Below are positions 17,719 through 27,163 of a stretch of DNA of 64,000 nucleotides, in pieces. Source of the DNA: Helicobacter sp. MIT 05-5294. Lineage in GTDB: Bacteria; Campylobacterota; Campylobacteria; Campylobacterales; Helicobacteraceae. The notes beneath the pieces were generated by a model that was not told the origin of the DNA, searched no databases, and saw only the letters and a list, made by a program, of their open reading frames with translations. The translations under genes were made by a program, and so were the position numbers. The first letter of the stretch is position 1, and each line of letters begins with the position of its first letter. The stretch lies in the NCBI RefSeq assembly GCF_000765675.1, contig NZ_JRPA02000007.1:1-64000 (forward strand). The letters run 5' to 3'.

Positions 17719-19665
17719 TTATCCTAAGTGTTTCTTAGCCATCGCAACTACATTTTCAACACTAAAACCAAAGTGTTGGAACAAAATTTCTCCCTTGCCA
17801 CTCGCACCAAAACTAGACATACCTACCACCTCATCTGCAAAGGCAAACCATTCTAAACCTCTACTTGCTTCAATGGCAATCACTTTGCCTTTAAGTAAGG
17901 AATCTTGATAGGTTTTGTCCGTCTGAATAAACAAATCAAAACAAGGTGCACTGACGACTTGCGTTGCGATTCCACATTCTTCTAACTTTTCTGCGCTTTT
18001 CAAAGCCAATTCCACCTCGCTACCACTTGCAAGAAGCGTGATTTGTGGATTTTGTGGATTGGTTTTAGAAGCGAGTTTCAAATACGCTCCTTTGCGCACT
18101 TCTTCTGAATTCACATTATCTAAAATCGGTAAATTTTGGCGACTTAAAACAAAAGCACAAGGTCCTTCACATGCAAAAGCAACCTGCCAACAAGCCACAT
18201 TTTCTAGCGCATCGCATGGGCGGAAAACATTGAGATTCGGCATTGCGCGGAAATGGCTTAATTGTTCAACAGGCTCGTGTGTCGCGCCATCTTCCCCTAC
18301 ACCAATAGAATCGTGCGTCCAAATATAAAACACTTTGCTTTTCATCAAACTTGCCACGCGCACACTAGGAGCTAAATAATCGCTAAAGACAAAGAAAGTC
18401 GCACAAAATGGTAAAAATAAGCCATAATTTGAAATCGCATTGCTAATTGCACCCATAGAATGTTCGCGGATTCCAAAGTGAAAATTGCTTCCATTTGGGA
18501 AATCGCCCTTGCCTTTTAGCTCGGTATTATTTGAAGGTGCTAAGTCCGCACTTCCACCTACAAATCCGGGTAAAGTCCGCGCAATGGCATTTAAGATTTC
18601 CCCATTACTCGCGCGTGTTGCGATTCCTTTGCCATTTTCTTTTTGGGCTTCGAAGTTGGGATACACGATTTTGCTAAAATTTGGATTCAACATTTCTTCT
18701 AAAAGGGATTTTTTATCGCTATTTTCTAATGCTTTATTCCATTCTACATTTGCCAATTCGCCTAATTCAGCTGTATTTTGGAAACGAATCCTAGAAGATT
18801 GCGGGACAAAAAAGAGTGCTTCGGGGTTAAATCCTAAGCTTTCTTTGGAGATACAAATCTCTTCCGCCCCCAAAGGCGCACCATGCGCTTTATGCGAACC
18901 GCAAAGGTTTTGAGAGCCTTTGGCGATTTGTGTTTTAGCGATAATTAACACAGGTTTATGTGCGCTTTTTGCTTTTTTTAGGGCTTCATCAATCTCTAGT
19001 AAATTATGCCCATCTATGCTTAAAACCTCCCAATTCTGTGCTTCAAACCGCATTTTGATATTTTCGCTCATCGCGACACTACAATCTCCTTCAATCGTAA
19101 TATTATTAGAATCGTAAATCAAAATCAGATTATCTAGCTGATGATGCCCGGCAAGAGAAGCCGCCTCATAGGAGATTCCCTCTTCCAAATCCCCATCACC
19201 ACACAAACAATAGACTTTATGATTAATTAAATCTTCTCCAAGCATTACGGAAGCGAGTTTGCCAGACATTGCAAACCCTACTGCATTCGCGATTCCCTGA
19301 CCCAAAGGTCCTGTGGTGATTTCTACTCCGGGAGTGTGCTTGTATTCCGGATGTCCGGGTGTTTTAGAGCCAAATTGACGAAAGCATTTCAAATCCTCCA
19401 AACTCACATCAAAACCCCACAAATGCAACAAAGAATACACAAGCGCACTTGCATGTCCACCGCTAAATACCAATCTATCGCGGTTAATCCATTTGGGATT
19501 CTTTGGGTTGATTTTGATATGCGCTCCAAGCACCACAGCAATCTCTGCCAATCCCATAGGAGCACCGGGGTGTCCACTATTGGCGTTTTGCACCATATCA
19601 GCGCAGAGAAAACGCAGGGAATTTGCCATTAAGGCGTATTCATTGATTTCGTTTTTGTCTAACAT
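17719..19665 (-). CDS. tkt: Transketolase
   Basis: Thiamine-diphosphate enzyme of the pentose phosphate pathway. The cofactor motif GDGDLEEGISYEAASLAGH lies near residues 157-175, HKAHGAPLG and the catalytic HDSIGVGEDGATHEP loop are present, and FREHSMGAI-type sequence (GIREHSMGA) marks the second subunit interface. Full length at 648 residues. The hemerythrin gene ends or begins close by (nine bases), so cotranscription is possible but functionally unexplained. Confidence 0.96.
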   Translation of the reverse strand: MLDKNEINEYALMANSLRFLCADMVQNANSGHPGAPMGLAEIAVVLGAHIKINPKNPKWINRDRLVFSGGHASALVYSLLHLWGFDVSLEDLKCFRQFGSKTPGHPEYKHTPGVEITTGPLGQGIANAVGFAMSGKLASVMLGEDLINHKVYCLCGDGDLEEGISYEAASLAGHHQLDNLILIYDSNNITIEGDCSVAMSENIKMRFEAQNWEVLSIDGHNLLEIDEALKKAKSAHKPVLIIAKTQIAKGSQNLCGSHKAHGAPLGAEEICISKESLGFNPEALFFVPQSSRIRFQNTAELGELANVEWNKALENSDKKSLLEEMLNPNFSKIVYPNFEAQKENGKGIATRASNGEILNAIARTLPGFVGGSADLAPSNNTELKGKGDFPNGSNFHFGIREHSMGAISNAISNYGLFLPFCATFFVFSDYLAPSVRVASLMKSKVFYIWTHDSIGVGEDGATHEPVEQLSHFRAMPNLNVFRPCDALENVACWQVAFACEGPCAFVLSRQNLPILDNVNSEEVRKGAYLKLASKTNPQNPQITLLASGSEVELALKSAEKLEECGIATQVVSAPCFDLFIQTDKTYQDSLLKGKVIAIEASRGLEWFAFADEVVGMSSFGASGKGEILFQHFGFSVENVVAMAKKHLG

Positions 19666-19674
19666 TTTATTCCT

Positions 19675-20259
19675 TTATGGCTTTGGTTGGATTGCTTGTT
19701 TGCAAGCTTTGCAGTTAAAAACCCCACCTGCACGAATCTTCTTATCAACATCAACAGGCACATAATGAATCTTGTTAGGACACCCGCAAATGTATTCAAT
19801 CTTGTTGTCTGCTGTTTTGCTTGGCTGTTCTTCAATCTCGGGTTCTGCTTGTTTTTGTGGGAGAGGACAAGTGTTGCGACGGAATTTTTCAATCTGCATA
19901 TCCTCTTGAATAATATGCACTAAAAGCCAATTTTTGGCGATTTTTGCGATTTCATCTTTCAAATCATTAAGATTCTGCACTCTCGTAACAGCTCCCACCA
20001 TATCTTTAATAATTCCTTGATGAATCGCCCTATGAGCCTCTAAACGCGGGAAAGAAATGGATTGCATATATTCTTCCTCGTCCTTAAAATGCTCTTTTGT
20101 GTATTCAAGCAACTCACGCAAAACCCCAATCACTTCTTCCTTGCTTGATTTTTTCTCCGTCATCATATAGGCACGACCCGCAATTTCAAATAACTTTTTG
20201 TGTTGCGCATCAATTCTATCATTATGCACACTGATGTCTTTAGTCCAAGTTGGCAACAT
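19675..20259 (-). CDS. Bacteriohemerythrin with C-terminal cysteine domain
   Basis: Residues 1-130 are a four-helix hemerythrin with the di-iron ligands in VHNDRIDAQHKKLF, EHFKDEEEYM, HRAIHQG and HIIQED. After a Pro/Glu-rich linker (about 131-155) comes a small domain with two cysteine pairs, ICGCPNK and FNCKACKQ, a zinc-ribbon-like arrangement not found in plain hemerythrins. Hemerythrins bind oxygen and protect microaerophiles; the C-terminal part may bind metal or a redox partner. Cytoplasmic, with no signal peptide. Confidence 0.87.
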   Translation of the reverse strand: MLPTWTKDISVHNDRIDAQHKKLFEIAGRAYMMTEKKSSKEEVIGVLRELLEYTKEHFKDEEEYMQSISFPRLEAHRAIHQGIIKDMVGAVTRVQNLNDLKDEIAKIAKNWLLVHIIQEDMQIEKFRRNTCPLPQKQAEPEIEEQPSKTADNKIEYICGCPNKIHYVPVDVDKKIRAGGVFNCKACKQAIQPKP

Positions 20260-20362
20260 AACAACCCCTTTCTAACCACAATCACTTAAATTTCCCAATT
20301 CTACTATAAAACTACTTAATTCTTTTTGTTTTTATATAATTTCGCGCTTAAGTTTGTAGAAT

Positions 20363-21396
20363 CTATCTTGACAAAAGGATTTTTGAAATTTTTTCTTTTG
20401 ATTTTTGAAGAAAAAGATTTTGATAATTTTTACGATCTTCTTGCCAATTTGGAGGCAGAACTACATAATCATACCAACCTCCATAAGCTCCACATGCCCA
20501 TTTTCTACTTTCGCTTTGTCTGACGATTTCCAAAGTTGGGATTCTAAGATTATCGGCAATATGGACATTTGCAGTATTCACGCTAAGCAATAAGTCTAAA
20601 ATTTGAATGAGTGCCACTAGATTTAGCAAATCCTCATTGTTTTTAAAAACCTTAATATTGTTCTGCGTAAAATCCACAAAACTAGCCTTAGATTCGGGAT
20701 AATCCATCAAAATAAAATCCACTTCTAGATAAACATCTGCTAAGATTTGGGTAATTTCTATCCATTCTTGCAAAGTAAAATTACCATTAAAGCGCAAGGA
20801 GCTTCTCCCAAAAAGGTGAAATTCCAACTATTTTTCTCCTTTTGGGTGGAATCTTTATCCCCAAAGACCGCATCACAAAACTTCTATTTTCTTCTCCAAC
20901 CCCAATCCTAGCCTCTAAAAAATCGTATCTATCCTGCTGTCATAATACTTTTTATCCAAGGAGCACACGAGATTCAAACTGCTCTCTATAATGATATATT
21001 TTTGCCGCCAATAGGGGTTAATCACTTTTGTGATATTATTATTCTTGCCAACTTTATACCAAAGATATTGGAATCCCATTTTAAGAAAAAGGGGGTTAGA
21101 AAAAGTCGTAATAAACCTTTTAGCTTGGATTTTTAACGCTTCAACTAGCATATCTAAATCATTATGCTTAATGACAAAAAAACACAATATCAAAGTTTAT
21201 TGCAAGATAAGTAAAAATCCTAGAAACACTGCAAGAACGCGATAAAAGATAAGTTTCATATTGTGGATATAATTTTTTAAGAACAAAAAGCATCGGAAGC
21301 ATCATAACTTCATCGCCTATTGCATTAGGTGTGCCAAATACAGCTATTTCTAGCTTAGAATCCCCCCCCCCCCGCTAACCTAGATAAAAATTTCAT
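20363..21396 (-). pseudogene. Decayed phase-variable glycosyltransferase family 9 (heptosyltransferase-like) gene
   Basis: The ATG at 21396 follows AAAGGAAA and reads MKFLSRLAGGG, then a G12 tract. Beyond it another frame gives LEIAVFGTPNAIGDEVMMLP, the start of the GT9 fold. A run of seven T near 21187 shifts to the frame of KHNDLDMLVEALKIQAKRF. A six-T run near 20917 shifts to IFLEARIGVGEENRSF. A five-T run near 20812 shifts to FGRSSLRFNGNFTLQEW. The last piece contains DLLLSVNTANVHIADNLRIP, the GT9 sugar-nucleotide motif, and ends at 20363. Three homopolymer lesions besides the G tract mean slippage at the G tract alone cannot restore it. The family transfers heptose or related sugars onto surface glycans. 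Confidence 0.8.
21362..21373 (-). repeat. Poly-G tract of 12 in the GT9 pseudogene
   Basis: Twelve C on the plus strand. 11 or 14 G would join the ATG to the GT9 frame. The gene-strand flank before the tract, GGTTAGC, is identical to that before the tract at 41632-41643. Confidence 0.88.
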
Positions 21397-21476
21397 TGGC
21401 GTTTCCTTTGTTTTTCAAACCATGCTTTCCAAAGTTTATAAAAAATCAAAATCGTTTTTTGAGGATTCTTTAACAA

Positions 21477-21509
21477 GATGAGATTCTCATCAAGATGAGC
21501 CAAAGCTCA
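21477..21509 (-). terminator. Nested hairpins downstream of nhaA
   Basis: Two hairpins stand 12 bases after the nhaA stop. TGAGC and GCTCA flank a four-base loop, and GATGAGA pairs with TCTCATC across one base. A T-rich stretch after them is weak, so intrinsic termination is likely but not certain. Confidence 0.4.
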
Positions 21510-21520
21510 CCTTAAATAAG

Positions 21521-22846
21521 TCAGTGGTGTGAGACTTTGTCTCTGACAAGGAAGAAAATGCTTCCTAAGATTCCTGCGGTGAGTGAGGCAATCAAGATAG
21601 AAATTTTCGCAACATCTGTTGCTACAAGCGCGTGTTCTCCGCTAAATGCAAGGTTTGTTACAAACATAGACATTGTAAAGCCGATTCCGCCTAATGCTCC
21701 AGCACCAAAAATCTCAACCCACGAAACGCCATTAGGACGCGCTGCGATTCCAAGCTTTTCTGCGATAAATGTGAAAGCAAAGATTCCAATAGGCTTACCC
21801 ACAACAAGACCAAGAAGAATCCCTAAAAATACATGGTCAATATTGAAATCAATATTAGAACCAATCGTAACACCTGCGTTTGCAAAAGCAAAAATCGGCA
21901 TAATAAGGTAATTACTATAAGGCGCGAGTGCGTGTTCTAGTCTTAGAAGCGGATTTTGCACTGCATTTTTTTCTTTACCAAGATGGTGCAACGCCTCTAC
22001 TTGCTCATTTTGCAACAAGATTCCGTCTTTCTTACTCTCTGCTTCTTGAAAATGGCTTACGATAGTTTTTAGTTTTTCCATAAAAGAAAGCGTATCAATC
22101 TTTGGCGCAACAGGAATCGTAAAGGCAAGCATTACCGCTGCAATAGTCGCATGCACACCGCAATTATGCACGGCAATCCATAAGAATACACCCAAAACCA
22201 TATAAGGCTTTAAGGATTTTACACCCATTTTATTAAGCACGATTAGCACCGCGACGATTCCAGCCGAAATTGCCAACCATTCAAATGAGATTCCGCTTGA
22301 ATAAAACAATGCAATCACAATAATCGCACCCAAATCGTCCGCAACTGCCAAAGAAACCAAGAATACCTTAACAGAAATTGAAACGCGCTTACCTAAAGTC
22401 GCAAGCACACCCAAAGCAAAGGCAATATCTGTCGCCATTGGGATTCCAAATCCATGCTCTGAAAGCGTGCCGGCATTAAGTGCGTAATAAATAATTCCCG
22501 GTCCTATCATACCACCAAGTGCCGCGATAATTGGCAAAGCAGCGCGTTTAAAACCCGCCAACTCCCCAAAAAGCACTTCGCGCTTAATCTCTAAACCAAC
22601 AACCAAAAAGAAAAATGCCATTAAAACATCGTTAATCCAATGCTCTAAACTCATTCCGATAAACACGCCATCGACGCTAAATCCGAACTTTGTTTTCCAA
22701 AGTTGCGCATAAGCTTCACCCAAAGGTGAGTTTGCCACAATCATCGCTAAAACCGCGCAACAAAGCAACAACACACCCGCAAACGATTCGCTTTGTGTGA
22801 TTTTACTTAAAGTTGCTAAAAAACCTTGTTTTTTTTCTGCTTCCAT
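21521..22846 (-). CDS. nhaA: Na+/H+ antiporter NhaA
   Basis: Twelve-helix inner-membrane antiporter that exports sodium and controls internal pH. The paired aspartates of the ion site are in VSLAVADDLGAIIVIALFYSS, and the N-terminal half shows MATDIAFALGVL as expected. At 441 residues it has the longer central loop (about residues 250-300, ESKKDGILLQNEQVEALHH) that I recall for Helicobacter NhaA and that affects pH sensing there. It starts eight bases after the addA stop and follows addA as in H. pylori. Confidence 0.94.
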   Translation of the reverse strand: MEAEKKQGFLATLSKITQSESFAGVLLLCCAVLAMIVANSPLGEAYAQLWKTKFGFSVDGVFIGMSLEHWINDVLMAFFFLVVGLEIKREVLFGELAGFKRAALPIIAALGGMIGPGIIYYALNAGTLSEHGFGIPMATDIAFALGVLATLGKRVSISVKVFLVSLAVADDLGAIIVIALFYSSGISFEWLAISAGIVAVLIVLNKMGVKSLKPYMVLGVFLWIAVHNCGVHATIAAVMLAFTIPVAPKIDTLSFMEKLKTIVSHFQEAESKKDGILLQNEQVEALHHLGKEKNAVQNPLLRLEHALAPYSNYLIMPIFAFANAGVTIGSNIDFNIDHVFLGILLGLVVGKPIGIFAFTFIAEKLGIAARPNGVSWVEIFGAGALGGIGFTMSMFVTNLAFSGEHALVATDVAKISILIASLTAGILGSIFFLVRDKVSHH

Positions 22847-22854
22847 ACTTTCCC

Positions 22855-25707
22855 CTAAACTTCAACTAATCTTCCCTTGCCTTGTGTGTAAAAAATATAC
22901 CCATAAGCTTTTTTATTCAATATCGCATTAACGGATTCCATATATTCGCGCACTTGTATTCTATGAGATTCTTTTGGTGCGCCACTCTTGTAATCCACGA
23001 TAAATGCTTCTTTCTCTCCTACGATGAGAAGATCTAAACGCTTTTGCCTACCACTAGACAAGAAAGGAATTTCACATTTTACACTTCCTTTAGCCAAAAT
23101 TTCAATTAATTTTTGATTTTTTAATACAAAATTACATTGCGTAATGATTTTTTGCAAATCTACTCGCTCCAAATAAAATCCCATTTGGTTATCTAAAAGC
23201 TCCAAAATCAACTCATCGCACAGCTTGTTTTGAATCTTTTGTTCCATCACAAAATGCAGTGCGATTCCATAATAAATTGCTTTTAAATTCCCCTGTTCTC
23301 TCTCTTCATTATCTTTATTGGATTCTAACGCATCTTCTCCCACATACATTTCTTGTTGTCTTCCTAGATTTTCCAAGCTCAATGGAGCGGACGCAGTCGC
23401 ATAAAAAGCCTCTTTGGATTCTATGTGTTGTATTTTTTGTCGGTTTTGGATTTGGATTCTTATTGCTTCTTTCAAATCCCCCAATTCTTGCGTATCTAGC
23501 CCCAAAGTTTCAAAGGCACTTTTTTCGTTCAGACAAAAAAGATTCATCGTGTTTTTCGCGCGTGTGAGTGCGACATAAAGTTGGTTTTTCAAATCCTTTA
23601 TATGCAGAGATTCTTCTTTGATTAAGGCTTTTTGATACTCCTCATCTAAGGCACTTCTAAGGCTACTAATCTCTTTGTTGGAATATTGGAATATTCTTTG
23701 AATCCCAACTCCATCATCTTTTAATTCAAAAAGAATTCTCTGATGCCGATTATTAGTCGTCTTCCCTCTATCTACCACAAGCACATTTTCAAACTCCAAT
23801 CCTTTAGACTTATGAATCGTCATAATCACAATCCCGGAAAAATCGCTAGAAATAACATCTAAAGCAAAGGATTCCACCTGCTCTAGCAACTCCTCTATCG
23901 TAGAAAATTGTAAAGAAGATTCCAAAAATTTCTTCGCACTTAAACTTGCAATGCGATAGAATTTCATAATCTTTAGCAAAACTTTTGCAGGTTCTTTAAT
24001 CCGCACAATAGAATCCAAAAAACTCTCCAAATCTTTACGACTAGATTCCGTAATCTCCAGCCCTAAAAGCATAAAAAATTCTTGCTCGTATTGAATGTTT
24101 TTTGTTTGGATAAACTTCAGAATCTCAATGAGTGCGCGCACTTCGTTATGATTAATGAGTTTCGCACTTGTATCAATCACTACTTTTACGCCCTTTTCTT
24201 GCAAAAACTGCGCCAACTCTACGACAGATTGATTATCAAACACTAAAATTGCAATCTCTTCTTCTATTGCACCCAACACCTTAAGGGATTCTAATGTCTT
24301 AAAAACTTCCAAATAAAGATTCTCTTCTTCGCACATTTGCACACCGACATAGCCCTCTTCCTCTGCCTTTGGAATCTGCGGGATAAAATCCTCAATATTA
24401 TCTTTAAAAACCTTATTCACAAACTCTACGACAAACTTAGCACTCCGATAATTTTCTTCCAAATTCTGGGATTCCATTCCAAGACTTGCGACTTTAAACA
24501 GCTCTGGATTCCCTCCACGAAAACGATAAATAGACTGCTTAATATCTCCGACATAAAAAAAGCTTCGTTCAAAATTCTTCTGCCCGATTCCGCCTTTAAT
24601 CTCCTCAATCAGCGGCTTTAGAATCTCATATTGCAAAACACTTGTATCTTGAAATTCATCAATTAAAATATGGCTTAGTGTGCTATCTAGTCTAAAATAC
24701 AAAAAATCTTTGTTAATGAGATTTTTTGCTAATAAATCATAGACTTTAGAAGCCACCGCATTGAAGCTCAAACAATTTTTTTGCCGATAGTATTGTTCTT
24801 TTGCATTCAAAAAACACTGAAAAATCCGATAAACTTGCGCTAAATATTCTGCTTCTTCTTCAAGCAAGACTTGATGGACTGCCTTTTTTAACAGCACAAA
24901 ATCTTCTGTTTTAAAAGGAATTGTTTTAAAGCCTCTATAATCGTTGATATTTTCCTTTGTCAGCCAAGTTTTGCCTTTGTCCAACAAGCCTTTAAAATCC
25001 TTGAAATCCAAACTACTCGGAATCTCTCCCTTTGTATTATAATAAGTCTCTTTCAGGGCATTTGCGTATTGCATTGCCATTTCTTTAGTGTTTTTTTGCA
25101 ATTCCACTCGTTGGGCGTTTTTTTCCAAAATTTCATAAACAAACAAAGAAGAATCCAACATTTCTTTAAAAAAATCCAAAAACACACATAAATCCAAAAT
25201 GCTTTTTAAGCTTTGCTTCTTATGGTAACAAATCTCTAAGATTCGCTCAAAATCCGATTCTTTTAAATGGGACAAAAAAATCTCTGTAATTGTATCCAAG
25301 TCCTCTTCTTGTAGCTCAAAATCATATTCCACGCCCACATACCAACAAAAATTCTTCAAGATTTTTTGGAAAAACGCATCAATTGTGGTAATTTTCAAAT
25401 CTTCGCGCAAAAACTCATGATAAACTTGATGGATTTTATCTTGCCATTTTTGCCAATCTTGTTCATCTTTGATAGTAATAAACTCAAAATTATTAATATA
25501 ATCTCTGTTATTTTTATTATCATAAAGTTCTTTAATCTTTTTTAGGATTCTTTCTTCCATTTCTTTGGCGGCTTTTTTGGTAAAAGTAATCGTCAAAATA
25601 CTTGATGGTTTTGCACCTAAAAGCAATAAATTCAAATAACGCATAGTGAGTTGATAAGTTTTGCCACTTCCCGCACTTGCGCTCAAACATAAAAGCGGAT
25701 ATTGCAT
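22855..25707 (-). CDS. addA: AddA helicase-nuclease subunit of the AddAB recombination nuclease
   Basis: A UvrD/RecB-type superfamily-1 helicase fused to a RecB nuclease, 950 residues. Walker A (SASAGSGKT) is at residues 9-17, Walker B is LIDEFQDTSVLQYE, motif III/IV GDIKQSIYRFRGG and motif VI YVALTRAKN are present. The C-terminal nuclease has AFIVDYKSGA then VREYMESV. I chose the ATG at 25707 because TTTTTGGAGG lies just before it, rather than an in-frame TTG four codons upstream that sits inside the ribosome site. AddB is about 5 kb away on the same strand. Confidence 0.92.
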   Translation of the reverse strand: MQYPLLCLSASAGSGKTYQLTMRYLNLLLLGAKPSSILTITFTKKAAKEMEERILKKIKELYDNKNNRDYINNFEFITIKDEQDWQKWQDKIHQVYHEFLREDLKITTIDAFFQKILKNFCWYVGVEYDFELQEEDLDTITEIFLSHLKESDFERILEICYHKKQSLKSILDLCVFLDFFKEMLDSSLFVYEILEKNAQRVELQKNTKEMAMQYANALKETYYNTKGEIPSSLDFKDFKGLLDKGKTWLTKENINDYRGFKTIPFKTEDFVLLKKAVHQVLLEEEAEYLAQVYRIFQCFLNAKEQYYRQKNCLSFNAVASKVYDLLAKNLINKDFLYFRLDSTLSHILIDEFQDTSVLQYEILKPLIEEIKGGIGQKNFERSFFYVGDIKQSIYRFRGGNPELFKVASLGMESQNLEENYRSAKFVVEFVNKVFKDNIEDFIPQIPKAEEEGYVGVQMCEEENLYLEVFKTLESLKVLGAIEEEIAILVFDNQSVVELAQFLQEKGVKVVIDTSAKLINHNEVRALIEILKFIQTKNIQYEQEFFMLLGLEITESSRKDLESFLDSIVRIKEPAKVLLKIMKFYRIASLSAKKFLESSLQFSTIEELLEQVESFALDVISSDFSGIVIMTIHKSKGLEFENVLVVDRGKTTNNRHQRILFELKDDGVGIQRIFQYSNKEISSLRSALDEEYQKALIKEESLHIKDLKNQLYVALTRAKNTMNLFCLNEKSAFETLGLDTQELGDLKEAIRIQIQNRQKIQHIESKEAFYATASAPLSLENLGRQQEMYVGEDALESNKDNEEREQGNLKAIYYGIALHFVMEQKIQNKLCDELILELLDNQMGFYLERVDLQKIITQCNFVLKNQKLIEILAKGSVKCEIPFLSSGRQKRLDLLIVGEKEAFIVDYKSGAPKESHRIQVREYMESVNAILNKKAYGYIFYTQGKGRLVEV

Positions 25708-25823
25708 AGATTCCTCCAAAAATTGTAATTATAACAAAAGCAACCCAAAAAATAGAATCCCAAAAAAAACCCAAGATTCTTTCTTTGCATTCTTTTTTGT
25801 CAAGATTTTCTCTTCAAAGTTGA

Positions 25824-25866
25824 TTGACATAAACTAAAGTTTTATTATATAATAAACTAAAAGTTT
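25824..25866 (+). promoter_or_regulatory. cbpA-hspR promoter with twin palindromes (candidate HspR operator)
   Basis: TTGACA at 25824-25829 and TATAAT at 25848-25853 are spaced by 18 bases, a strong housekeeping promoter. AAACT-AA-AGTTT (25831-25842) sits in the spacer and AAACT-AAA-AGTTT (25854-25866) directly follows the -10 box; the two copies are about 23 bases apart. HspR of H. pylori represses its own cbpA-hspR operon. The sites do not match the actinobacterial HAIR motif, so their role is inferred from position. Confidence 0.6.
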
Positions 25867-25889
25867 TGAATTATTTTAAGGAATCAGAA

Positions 25890-26774
25890 ATGTCAAAAAG
25901 TCTTTATGAAACACTTGAAGTCTCTCAAGACGCAAGTAGCGAAGAAATTAAAAAATCTTATCGTCGTTTAGCAAGAAAATATCACCCCGACATCAACAAA
26001 GACGCGGGTGCGGAAGAGAAATTTAAAGAAATTAATGCCGCTTATGAGATTCTAAGCGACGCCAATAAGCGCAAACAATACGACCAATTTGGGGATTCTA
26101 TGTTTGGCGGACAAAATTTCCATGATTTTGCAAGAGGGCAAGGCAATGTCAATTTAGATGATATTTTAAGCCAAATTTTTAGTGGCGGATTTGGTGGATT
26201 TGGCGGGGCAAATTTCGGTAGCTCGGGATTCAATGGCTTTAGCAGCAATGGATTTAACTTCTCTAACACACGCAACCAACCCAACCTAGACATCAATGCG
26301 CAAGTTACGATTCCGTTTGTAACCGCTGTTTTGGGCGGCAAACATAGCGTCCAAGTGCAAGGTAATCATTATGATATTAAAATCCCAGCAGGAATTAAAA
26401 ATGGCGAGACGATTCGCCTTAAGGGCAAAGGACAAAGTTTAGGAGCACAAAGCGGTGATTTACTCCTTAAAGTCAGTGTAGCACCCCACCCACAATACAA
26501 GCAAGAGGGCGATGATTTGACTAAAAAATTTGATTTACCGCTTAAAATTGCGTTATTTGGTGGCAAAATTGAAATTGAAACTTTGCAAAAAACTATTACT
26601 TTAAAAATACCCAAAAACACCAAAAATGCCCAACGATTCCGCGTAAAAGAGCTTGGCGCATTCAATCGCAAAACAAAAACTTATGGCGATTTATATTTGG
26701 AAGCAAATATCATTTTGCCTGATTGCGATTCTATGCCAAACGAACTTAAAAACGCACTTGAAAAATACTTATAG
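25890..26774 (+). CDS. cbpA: DnaJ-class co-chaperone, CbpA-like
   Basis: An Hsp40 that stimulates DnaK. The J domain occupies residues 1-70 with HPD at 32-34. A Gly/Phe-rich stretch (about 85-130, [14 protein letters not shown]) follows, and then two beta domains typical of DnaJ C-termini with no CxxCxGxG zinc repeats, which marks it as CbpA type. The ATG at 25890 follows AAGGAA; an earlier in-frame start would lie inside the promoter palindrome. hspR is eight bases downstream, as in H. pylori. Confidence 0.9.
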   Translation: MSKSLYETLEVSQDASSEEIKKSYRRLARKYHPDINKDAGAEEKFKEINAAYEILSDANKRKQYDQFGDSMFGGQNFHDFARGQGNVNLDDILSQIFSGGFGGFGGANFGSSGFNGFSSNGFNFSNTRNQPNLDINAQVTIPFVTAVLGGKHSVQVQGNHYDIKIPAGIKNGETIRLKGKGQSLGAQSGDLLLKVSVAPHPQYKQEGDDLTKKFDLPLKIALFGGKIEIETLQKTITLKIPKNTKNAQRFRVKELGAFNRKTKTYGDLYLEANIILPDCDSMPNELKNALEKYL

Positions 26775-26782
26775 GAGTTTTT

Positions 26783-27151
26783 ATGTATAGTTATGATGAA
26801 CCTGTTTATCTGATTAGTGTGGTTGCTAAAATTCTAGCTATTCACCCCCAAACACTGCGCCAATACGAACGCGAAGGCTTAGTAGAGCCGGGAAGAACCG
26901 ATGGCAAAATGCGCCTTTATTCCCAACGCGATATTGATAAAATCAAAATGATTCTGCGCTTGACACGAGATTTAGGCGTCAATCTTGCAGGAGTTGATAT
27001 TATTTTGCGTCTCAAAGACAAGCTAGATGAGCAAGATAAAGAGATTGAAGAATTGCACCTTAGCTTAGAAAAGCTTAAGGCAAATCAACCAAGCAAATCA
27101 GTTGTCAAAAAACAAAGCTCCTATGAAGTGATAATCTTTAAAGAAAGCTAA
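26783..27151 (+). CDS. hspR: Heat-shock repressor HspR (MerR family)
   Basis: A 122-residue MerR-type winged helix protein. The recognition helix segment VAKILAIHPQTLRQYEREGLVEP and GKMRLYSQRDIDKI are characteristic, and the C-terminal part (KLDEQDKEIEELHLSLEKL) is a dimerising coiled coil. HspR represses chaperone operons and is relieved when DnaK is titrated by unfolded proteins. It likely controls the promoter upstream of cbpA. Its stop codon is inside the loop of the shared terminator hairpin. Confidence 0.92.
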   Translation: MYSYDEPVYLISVVAKILAIHPQTLRQYEREGLVEPGRTDGKMRLYSQRDIDKIKMILRLTRDLGVNLAGVDIILRLKDKLDEQDKEIEELHLSLEKLKANQPSKSVVKKQSSYEVIIFKES

Positions 27152-27163
27152 CGCTTTCTTTAA
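27138..27163. terminator. Bidirectional terminator between hspR and thiE
   Basis: An 11-bp perfect stem, TTAAAGAAAGC and its complement, with the four-base loop TAAC. The hspR TAA is in the loop region and the thiE stop lies in the other arm, so one hairpin serves both convergent genes. Confidence 0.6.
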
